From Candidatus Kapaibacterium sp. (GTDB lineage: Bacteria > Bacteroidota > Ignavibacteria > Palsa-1295): a stretch of DNA of 11,652 bases. How positions within the stretch are numbered: position 1 is the first letter of the stretch; every line of letters begins with the position of its first letter. Positions 6,743-11,652 of the stretch are shown here, piece by piece. The stretch covers positions 1 to 11,652 of the forward strand of contig JANWLI010000167.1 of the NCBI GenBank assembly GCA_025450975.1, given 5' to 3'. The notes beneath the pieces are model-generated. The model made no database searches, was not told the DNA's origin, and worked only from the letters and a program-made list of their open reading frames with translations. A program made the translations under genes and the position numbers.

Positions 6743-7734
6743 GTCGATCGTATAACAAACTCGACGCGGCGGTTCTTCTGACGGTTCTCGGGAGACGAGT
6801 TCGGTACAACAGGCTTTGACTCGCCATAGCCTTTGACCGTGATTCGCTTGGCGGCGATCCCCTTCATGATGAGATAATTCATGACGGCCTGGGCCCTGGT
6901 TTCTGAGACCTTTTGGTTCGTCTTCGTATTGCCGAGGTCGTCAGTGTGTCCGCCGATCTCGATCGAGACCTGCTGATTGCTGCGCATGAATCCAACGACT
7001 TGATTTAACTCGCCAAGCGACGACGGCCGGGCTTCCGTTTTTCCCGGATCGAAGAGGATATGAAAGCGCATGGTCGCATTCGGAAGCGATTCCGAGGAAG
7101 CTGTTGTCGATTTAGCCTTTAAGCTTCCGGGAACAGCTTCGGTCAGCTTCAGTGACTCGACTTCGAATGCCAGTGGTGCATGGGTGACGAAGCCAATGCC
7201 TTTGCCGACGACTTTCGGCGCTACAGCTGTCAGGACCAGTGTGTCGTTGATCGTAATGGTGACTTCGTTCTTTTTCTTTTCGAAGACGATGTTGTTAAAC
7301 TCGCCGACTGCCTTGATCGCCTTCACCTGGAGCATATCGCGCCAGTCGACCCATTTACCGTTGAGCGCACTGGCGAGTTTTACCTGTTTCCAGGACGAGA
7401 TCATGAAGCAGGCGTAATTTTTAGCGTCGGTATATCCGTAGGCGATGCCAAAGCCATTGTAGATATCGCCTGCGATCTGGCGGATACGGGCTTCAATGCG
7501 ATAATCGTTAGAATCGTTAAAGTCGCTGGGCGCGACCCAGAGCCAGCCACGCGTGGAAGTCTGGCCTTTTGCCAGACGCAAAAGATTTCCGGCCTGCGCG
7601 CAGAAGAGCGTATCGGATTCGATATGGGGGAACATGGACCAGCCTTTTGCACCGCCAGCCTCGAAAACGACGTGTTCCTGGGCAGATACAGTAACGGCAA
7701 GGAAGAGGGCACAGACGACAACCAACAACTTCAT
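6736..7734 (-). CDS. OmpA-like peptidoglycan-binding protein with N-terminal beta-sandwich domain
   Basis: An exported envelope protein of 332 residues. I chose the ATG at 7734 because MKLLVVVCALFLAVTVSAQ is a clean signal peptide (cleavage likely after Ala18). The frame stays open to 7800, but the extra 22 residues would spoil the signal. Residues ~20-197 contain Trp-, Tyr- and Asn-rich beta patterns (YNGFGIAYGYTDAKNYACF, 92-110) like LamG/concanavalin-type (DUF1080-like) sandwiches that bind glycans. A Ser/Thr/Lys-rich linker (~200-218) leads to an OmpA C-terminal domain (~222-332). That domain has GGHTDD (261-266), SETRAQAV (277-284), GYGESKP (302-308) and NRRVEF (321-326). Asp265 and Arg280 match the diaminopimelate-binding pair of OmpA, so non-covalent attachment to peptidoglycan is expected. 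There is no beta-barrel and no lipobox, so it is probably periplasmic. It converges on the AAA+ gene and diverges from the DCC gene. Confidence 0.85.
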   Translation of the reverse strand: MKLLVVVCALFLAVTVSAQEHVVFEAGGAKGWSMFPHIESDTLFCAQAGNLLRLAKGQTSTRGWLWVAPSDFNDSNDYRIEARIRQIAGDIYNGFGIAYGYTDAKNYACFMISSWKQVKLASALNGKWVDWRDMLQVKAIKAVGEFNNIVFEKKKNEVTITINDTLVLTAVAPKVVGKGIGFVTHAPLAFEVESLKLTEAVPGSLKAKSTTASSESLPNATMRFHILFDPGKTEARPSSLGELNQVVGFMRSNQQVSIEIGGHTDDLGNTKTNQKVSETRAQAVMNYLIMKGIAAKRITVKGYGESKPVVPNSSPENRQKNRRVEFVIRSTQ

Positions 7735-7794
7735 CGGCCCTAAAAACACCAAATTGGGGTTATACGTCACACGATTTTTAGCGTACAATAACTG

Positions 7795-8190
7795 GTGCAA
7801 AAAGGACTGATCCTCTTCGATGGGTACTGCAATTTCTGCAGCCGCTCGGTCAATTTTATTCTGGACCAGGATAAAGCAGGGTATTTTCAGTTTACTTCGC
7901 TACAATCCGACGCCGGGCAGGCATTTCTTAAGAGCCACGGACTTAAGCTGGATGACTTCGATTCGTTCGTCGTCTACGACAGTGGTAAGGTCTATACGCA
8001 TTCGAGTGCGGCGCTACAAATTGCCCACAGACTTCGCGGCGCCTGGAAAGCACTCTACGTATTTAAGATCGTCCCTCGTCCCATCAGAGATTTTTTCTAC
8101 GCGCTGTTCGCGAAGAACAGATATCGGCTGTTTGGCAAGCGGGAGCAGTGTCGTGTTCCTACTGCAGAAGAGCGATCCAGGTTTATCTAG
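7795..8190 (+). CDS. DCC family thiol-disulfide oxidoreductase-like protein (DUF393)
   Basis: A small 131-residue protein with the DUF393 pattern: LFDGYCNFCSRSVNFIL (7-23) containing the Cys12-x-x-Cys15 pair, GKVYTHSSAAL (64-74), and a C-terminal FAKNRYRLFGKREQCRVPT (105-123) with Cys119. The fold is thioredoxin-like, and the DxxCxxC motif gives the family its DCC name. Redox activity is assumed from the motif; the cellular substrate is unknown. There is no signal peptide. The start is GTG, placed because the conserved ILFDG strand begins five residues later and no ATG is closer. No Shine-Dalgarno is visible. It is divergent from the OmpA-like gene across a 60-bp AT-rich gap and lies 35 bp upstream of the S66 peptidase gene, which seems to have its own promoter. 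Confidence 0.88.
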   Translation: MQKGLILFDGYCNFCSRSVNFILDQDKAGYFQFTSLQSDAGQAFLKSHGLKLDDFDSFVVYDSGKVYTHSSAALQIAHRLRGAWKALYVFKIVPRPIRDFFYALFAKNRYRLFGKREQCRVPTAEERSRFI

Positions 8191-8209
8191 TAAAGCTTAC
8201 GTTTTTTAT

Positions 8210-8217
8210 TAGATTTG
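8210..8217 (+). promoter_or_regulatory. Putative TAnnTTTG -7 promoter element for the S66 peptidase gene
   Basis: TAGATTTG matches TAnnTTTG exactly and ends 8 bases before the ATG at 8226. It lies in the 35-bp gap after the DCC gene, so the peptidase can be transcribed separately with an almost leaderless message. No clear -33 element is seen. Confidence 0.45.
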
Positions 8218-8225
8218 TAGCCTCA

Positions 8226-9254
8226 ATGAAGATCATTAAACCACCAGCTCTTAAGCTCGGAGATACGATCGGCGTCATAGCGCCGTCGACGCCGGCGCAC
8301 GTCCTGTTTCGCGAGAAGCATCTGCACGGCATTCGTGTCCTTGAGAGCATGGGCTTCAAAGTCAAAGAAGGGAAATTGACGGCGAGGGCAACGTCTCAGG
8401 GATATCGTACCGGTACCCCGCAGGAGCGAGCGGACGAATTTATGGACCTGATCTACGATGAGACGGTCTCCTGCATCATCACCACGATCGGCGGCATGAA
8501 CTCATCGAGCATGATCCCGTACCTCGATTTCGATGCGATCCGGAAGCATCCAAAGATCTTCTGCGGTTATAGCGACATTACCTCTCTTCATATGTCGATA
8601 CTTCACTATGCGGGCGTATCGACGTTTTATGGACCAGCTGTGATGGCGTCGTTTGGGGAATATCCGAGCGTGGTTGAAGGGACGAAGGAGTCATTCCTCG
8701 CGGCAGTCTCAGCAGATACGAAGTATCCCAGAGAGCTTAAGCCATTTCCGGAGTGGAGTAACCATTTCCGCGATGCAAAAACTGACGCATGGAAAACGGA
8801 AGCACGGCAGTATCATAAGAACGAAGGATGGCGCGTACTTACCGAAGGTGAGACGGAGGCTCCGATCATTGTGGTAAATCTGTCGACGGTCCTCGCAGCT
8901 GCGGGGACACCATACTTTCCGGATCTACAGGGTAAGGTATTACTCCTCGAGTCGATGAGTGCGCCCTTTTCAGTCGAAGAGCGGGATTTTCGGCAATTGC
9001 AACTGATAGGAGTATTCGACAAGATTGCCGGCCTCATTATCGGGAAGCCTGAATTTCTGAATGCGCAGGATGCGCCTTTCACTTATGAAGAGCTGATCAT
9101 GGAGATCGTCGGTCCGCGGAAGTATCCGATCATTGCGAATTTCGATTGCAGCCATACGGTGCCGATGCATACGATCGCGGAGATGGCAAAGGTGAGGCTG
9201 AGGGCCAGCGCAGGTGCGGCGGTCGTGACGGTTCTCGAGCCTATGGTGATTTAG
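8226..9254 (+). CDS. Peptidase family S66 serine carboxypeptidase (LdcA/MccF family)
   Basis: A 342-residue cytoplasmic serine carboxypeptidase. The S66 triad can be placed: nucleophile Ser116 in FCGYSDITS, Glu242 in LLLES, His310 in FDCSHTVP. The start ATG at 8226 is chosen because MKIIKPPALKLGDTIGVIAPS is the usual family opening. The frame is open back to 8148, but that extension overlaps the DCC gene and has no family match. LdcA enzymes trim murein tetrapeptide to tripeptide in peptidoglycan recycling, which would feed Mpl. MccF relatives instead cleave the amide of microcin C-type peptidyl-nucleotides. This protein has the long central insertion (about 165-205) with Trp189, and triad spacing close to MccF as I remember it, so MccF-like specificity is a real alternative. 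The conserved GGN before the LST loop is replaced by VVN (216-218). It probably has its own promoter at 8210-8217. Confidence 0.85.
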   Translation: MKIIKPPALKLGDTIGVIAPSTPAHVLFREKHLHGIRVLESMGFKVKEGKLTARATSQGYRTGTPQERADEFMDLIYDETVSCIITTIGGMNSSSMIPYLDFDAIRKHPKIFCGYSDITSLHMSILHYAGVSTFYGPAVMASFGEYPSVVEGTKESFLAAVSADTKYPRELKPFPEWSNHFRDAKTDAWKTEARQYHKNEGWRVLTEGETEAPIIVVNLSTVLAAAGTPYFPDLQGKVLLLESMSAPFSVEERDFRQLQLIGVFDKIAGLIIGKPEFLNAQDAPFTYEELIMEIVGPRKYPIIANFDCSHTVPMHTIAEMAKVRLRASAGAAVVTVLEPMVI

Positions 9255-9257
9255 TCG

Positions 9258-9265
9258 TATTTTTG
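9258..9265 (+). promoter_or_regulatory. Putative TAnnTTTG -7 promoter element for nuoAB
   Basis: TATTTTTG, identical to the element at 585-592, lies in the 18-bp gap after the peptidase stop and ends 7 bases before the nuoA ATG at 9273. A transcript from it would be essentially leaderless. The -33 region falls inside the peptidase gene and has no clear TTTG. Confidence 0.5.
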
Positions 9266-9272
9266 CAGTCTA

Positions 9273-9629
9273 ATGCTTGAGAATTACATACCGATGGCCC
9301 TGATGATGATCGTCGCCCTTGTCTTTGGCGTCATCATGGCGAATATGTCGAAGTGGGTCGGTCCGAAGCGGCCGACGAAGGAGAAGCTCTCGACCTACGA
9401 GTCGGGCATGCAGCCGATCGGCACGACGAAAGAGCGCGTCTCGATCAAGTACTACCTTGTGGGGATGCTCTTCATCATTTTCGACATCGAACTCATCTTT
9501 CTCTACCCCTGGGCCGTCACCTACGACAAGATCGGAGCCTTTGCCCTTACCCAAATGTTCTTATTTATCGGACTTCTCTTCATTGCCTACATTTACGTAG
9601 TCAAAAAAGGCGCATTAGAATGGGACTAG
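9273..9629 (+). CDS. nuoA: NADH-quinone oxidoreductase subunit A
   Basis: Membrane subunit of respiratory complex I, 118 residues, the usual size. Three transmembrane helices are visible (about 5-25, 63-83 and 88-110). The conserved loop YESGMQPIGTTKERVSIKYY (42-61) joins the first two helices, followed by FIIFDIELIFLYPW (67-80) with the conserved Asp and Glu of the FDIE motif. NuoA sits beside NuoH at the quinone site, near the junction with the peripheral arm. The ATG follows a -7-like element by 7 bases and has no Shine-Dalgarno. The gene overlaps nuoB by 10 bases, indicating translational coupling. Confidence 0.96.
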   Translation: MLENYIPMALMMIVALVFGVIMANMSKWVGPKRPTKEKLSTYESGMQPIGTTKERVSIKYYLVGMLFIIFDIELIFLYPWAVTYDKIGAFALTQMFLFIGLLFIAYIYVVKKGALEWD

Positions 9630-10165
9630 AGCAACAGGTCGAAAACGACGGTTTTTTTACCACGAAGATAGACGCACTCGTTAACTGGGCGCGTAAGAAT
9701 GCCGTTTGGCCGATGCCGCTTGGCATTTCGTGCTGTGCCATCGAGATGATGGCCTTTGCCGGTCCGCGCTACGATGTTTCCCGTTTTGGGTCCGAAGTAT
9801 TCCGCTTTTCGCCGCGCCAGTCCGATCTGCTGATCGTTGCCGGTACGGTAACCTACAAGATGGCGAAAGTCGTCAAGAAGATCTACGACCAGATGCCCGA
9901 ACCGAAGTACGTCATGGCCATGGGTGCCTGTACGTCGAGCGGCGGCATTTATCGTACCTATGCCGTTGTGCAGGGTATCAACCAATTTTTGCCGGTCGAT
10001 GTCTACGTAGCAGGCTGTCCTCCGCGTCCTGATTCAGTGCTCAAAGGGTTGATGGAGATCCAGTCGATGATCGGCGGCGACAAGCCGTTCGTTCGCGGCA
10101 CGGTGATCGGTTCGGAGAGCAAGCTCTACGACATCAATATTCCGGAGCATGGGGAGCTGGTCTAG
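9620..10165 (+). CDS. nuoB: NADH-quinone oxidoreductase subunit B (N2 cluster subunit)
   Basis: A 181-residue complex I subunit that carries the terminal 4Fe-4S cluster N2, which passes electrons to quinone. All four ligands are present: the Cys38-Cys39 tandem in GISCCAIEMMA, Cys104 in MGACTSSGG and Cys133 in VAGCPPRP. GPRYDVSRFGSE (48-59) and the INQFLPVDVYVAGCPPRPDS region (120-139) are typical. I place the start at the ATG at 9620, which overlaps the nuoA stop; the frame is open upstream to 9353, but that part is out-of-frame nuoA sequence. An A-rich stretch ending in AAGG lies about 9 bases upstream. No nuoC follows; the next element is an inverted repeat and an opposing unrelated gene, so nuoAB forms a separate two-gene unit. 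Confidence 0.96.
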   Translation: MGLEQQVENDGFFTTKIDALVNWARKNAVWPMPLGISCCAIEMMAFAGPRYDVSRFGSEVFRFSPRQSDLLIVAGTVTYKMAKVVKKIYDQMPEPKYVMAMGACTSSGGIYRTYAVVQGINQFLPVDVYVAGCPPRPDSVLKGLMEIQSMIGGDKPFVRGTVIGSESKLYDINIPEHGELV

Positions 10166-10171
10166 CTGTCT

Positions 10172-10250
10172 GAACTGGGATTTATGGGATTTTGGTGATT
10201 TATGAGATTATACATCCCAGAAATCTTAATAATCCCATAAATCCCAGTTC
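10172..10250. repeat. Large inverted repeat made of 9-base TGGGATTTA-type units
   Basis: Two perfect 20-base arms (10172-10191 and 10231-10250) are exact reverse complements around a 39-base centre. The left half reads in 9-base steps: CTGGGATTT, ATGGGATTT, TGGTGATTT, ATGAGATTA. The right half carries the complement in steps: ATCCCAGAA, ATCTTAATA, ATCCCATAA, ATCCCAGTT. The outer units are perfect and the inner ones degenerate. It fills most of the 97-bp gap between the convergent ends of nuoB and the coiled-coil gene, so as RNA it would form a long hairpin on either strand and could end transcription from both sides. It has no T-tract, so it is not a textbook intrinsic terminator. It may be a copy of a dispersed genomic repeat family; one copy alone cannot show that. 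Confidence 0.85.
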
Positions 10251-10262
10251 TGACAACGTTTG

Positions 10263-11652
10263 CTACTTAGCTTTTCCATGGGCGAGGGTTATCTGGTCGA
10301 TCACATTTACCATCTCTTTTTTTGCGGCGTCATTCATGCCTCTGATGATGCCTGGCATGTGATTTTTGAAACTTAAATATATCTGCGTTTTGGCATCGTG
10401 TCCGGAAATATTACCAAGCTGGCAAAAGGCTTCGGCAAGTTCGAGAATGTTAGCGTCAGTTGGATTGAGTAATGCTGCTTTGTATGCCTGGAGGAAGTTG
10501 ATATAGTTTTGCGGAATAGACTGCAGCCAGCCGATAAAATCGACCACCGTCATAACGCCATCAAAACTCTCCTTAAGCCTTCGTAAGAAATTAACGCCTT
10601 CCGAAGCTTTATCGAGCGGTTCGAGCGCATCGAAGATCTGATCGAACGAATTTTTGAAATTATCCTGAAGCACCTGCCATTCCTGTTCTGTTCGTTGGCG
10701 CTCGGCTTCTTCCTGCTTACGTTTTGCTTCATCTTCGCGCTCCTTGCGCAGTTGTTCTTCGCGCTCGCGACGAGTTTTTGCATCTGCTTCTTCGGCGTGA
10801 GCGAACTCCTTCTTGAGGTCGTTGAGAGCCATCGTTACTCTTCGGGAATACAGTTCTGCCCAGAAGCAATTATCAAGTCCATACAGAGAAGCGGTGTTAC
10901 CTGCATCGGCGGCTGCAACTGCATCCGTAAGTTGCTTCTCGCCGGAAGCGATTGCACGGCCAAGGGCATCGATCTGCCGTTGCAGTTCACTCTCGAGATC
11001 TTGGATAAACTGCGTGTTGCGTCCAGTTGCTCGGAGCGAGTCGAGCGTATGCTGTGCCGAAGCGCGGAGAGACTGCATTTTCTTTATACAGTCGGTCGCA
11101 GTCATTGTGGCTTCAAGGATGCGCTTTGCCCGATACTCTCGGTCTTCGGTGATGCGTTTGCATAGTTCTTCGTAGTAGGCAATGGAGCGAGCGATCGTTT
11201 CGGATTCAGTTCGAAGCGATGACGTCGTATAGTTCAGATCTCGCGACACGCTCTCGTAATAGGAGATCGAGTCACGCATCTGCCAGGAGATCTTCTGAAG
11301 TGAGTCGGCCATCCTGCGTAATATCGCAATTTGGGGGCTCTTCTGCCCATACTGTGATCGCAGGTACTCGCCGTACAACTTGTTGCTCTGTTTCCAATAT
11401 GCTTCGCGCAAGGAATCGATCTGTTGTTTCATCTGGCGAAGGGCATTAGCCTTTTGCACTGAGGCACTATATGCTGCCTGTGTGCTCGTTAGGGTAGAAG
11501 TGGTTTTTTGCAGATCGCTCTGCAGATCGCGAATGTAGATATCGATAGTATCGCACGGCCCTTTTTCATTCGATATCGGTGTTTCATCTGCAACGACCGT
11601 TTTATGGGAAGTACCATTACCTATTGATGACGACTGAGTCAATTTGAGCACC
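10263..11652 (-). CDS. Unrecognised coiled-coil protein, possibly partial at its 5' end
   Basis: I do not recognise this gene. At least 462 residues are visible. A GTG at 11651 could start it, but the frame is open to the window edge and there is no signal peptide or family start, so the true start is probably outside. Residues ~35-245 are mostly helical, rich in Gln, Ser and Arg, with heptad-like spacing that suggests long coiled coils. Residues ~285-325 form a very highly charged Glu/Arg/Lys helix (TRREREEQLRKERE and similar). Residues ~330-460 look like a compact helical domain with more hydrophobic positions (FIGWLQSIPQNYINFLQAY, 372-390). Cysteines are few (33, 164, 188, 262, 410). No enzyme motif or membrane segment is seen. 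A structural, scaffold or envelope role is possible but not shown. Base composition seems more AT-rich than the neighbours. It converges on nuoB across the inverted repeat. Confidence 0.7.
   Translation of the reverse strand, partial: VLKLTQSSSIGNGTSHKTVVADETPISNEKGPCDTIDIYIRDLQSDLQKTTSTLTSTQAAYSASVQKANALRQMKQQIDSLREAYWKQSNKLYGEYLRSQYGQKSPQIAILRRMADSLQKISWQMRDSISYYESVSRDLNYTTSSLRTESETIARSIAYYEELCKRITEDREYRAKRILEATMTATDCIKKMQSLRASAQHTLDSLRATGRNTQFIQDLESELQRQIDALGRAIASGEKQLTDAVAAADAGNTASLYGLDNCFWAELYSRRVTMALNDLKKEFAHAEEADAKTRREREEQLRKEREDEAKRKQEEAERQRTEQEWQVLQDNFKNSFDQIFDALEPLDKASEGVNFLRRLKESFDGVMTVVDFIGWLQSIPQNYINFLQAYKAALLNPTDANILELAEAFCQLGNISGHDAKTQIYLSFKNHMPGIIRGMNDAAKKEMVNVIDQITLAHGKAK

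Noticed and set aside
7180..7743. 187-residue open frame antisense to the OmpA-like gene
   Set aside because: The opposite strand has a signal peptide and a complete OmpA domain; this frame shows no family pattern.
7735..7800. N-terminal extension of the OmpA-like protein to 7800
   Set aside because: It would put 22 polar residues ahead of a clean signal peptide; the ATG at 7734 fits much better.
8148..8225. Upstream extension of the S66 peptidase by 26 residues
   Set aside because: It overlaps the DCC gene and precedes the conserved family start at 8226; the -7-like element at 8210 would then lie inside the gene.
8226..9254. Microcin C biosynthesis or immunity cluster
   Set aside because: The peptidase has MccF-like features, but no mccB-type adenylyltransferase, exporter or precursor peptide is in the window; the genes around it are housekeeping.
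9353..9619. Open frame upstream of nuoB that would lengthen it to 270 residues
   Set aside because: The extension is out-of-frame nuoA sequence with no NuoB similarity; the standard NuoB N-terminus begins at the ATG at 9620.
10172..10250. CRISPR-like array
   Set aside because: The 9-base units are contiguous and change orientation, with no unique spacers and no cas genes nearby.
1..11652. A complete new defence or mobile system
   Set aside because: I looked for nucleases, toxin-antitoxin pairs, reverse transcriptase, transposases, integrases and tRNA-flanked junctions and saw none; the gene content is mainly envelope and respiration functions.

Overview
The window looks like a chromosomal stretch from a Gram-negative member of the FCB superphylum (Bacteroidota, Ignavibacteria, Chlorobi, Kapabacteria and relatives). 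Four things point there: a secreted protein with a type-A type IX secretion (T9SS) C-terminal sorting domain; an OmpA-like peptidoglycan-anchored protein; an LPS-type family 9 glycosyltransferase; and start codons that almost all lack a Shine-Dalgarno sequence, three of them with a TAnnTTTG element (the Bacteroidota -7 promoter motif) just upstream. Base composition is moderate (near 50% G+C by eye), which fits Kapabacteria/Ignavibacteria-like lineages, but I cannot fix the genus from this sequence.

Layout. Positions 1-564 hold the 3' end of a probable MoxR-type AAA+ ATPase. Positions 604-2007 encode a T9SS-exported beta-rich protein. A DUF92 membrane protein (2025-2819) and the murein-recycling ligase Mpl (2824-4236) follow, 4 bases apart. 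A family 9 glycosyltransferase (5182-4226, minus) converges on mpl with overlapping stops. It diverges from a 509-aa Mg-chelatase-like AAA+ ATPase (5213-6742), with a perfect 12-bp palindrome between them. That ATPase gene converges, again overlapping, on a two-domain OmpA-like protein (7734-6736, minus). Positions 7795-8190 encode a DCC/DUF393 protein and 8226-9254 an S66 serine carboxypeptidase (LdcA/MccF family). nuoA and nuoB overlap at 9273-10165 and are followed by a striking inverted repeat built of 9-base units (10172-10250). The last gene (10263 to the right edge, minus) is an unrecognised coiled-coil protein.

How the genes fit together. Most are housekeeping or cell-envelope functions. 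Mpl reattaches recycled murein tripeptide to UDP-MurNAc, and S66 peptidases can make that tripeptide, though this one has MccF-like features. The OmpA domain binds peptidoglycan, and the glycosyltransferase builds LPS core or a similar glycan. nuoA/nuoB encode complex I subunits, here a pair cut off from the rest of the nuo operon.

Genes are packed tightly. No gene-free stretch exceeds 97 bases (10166-10262), and I see no tRNA, rRNA, CRISPR array, transposase, phage gene or recognisable defence system. The points most worth a second look are the 9-base-periodic inverted repeat, the near-leaderless promoter layout, the MccF-like peptidase, and the paired direct repeats upstream of the T9SS cargo gene.
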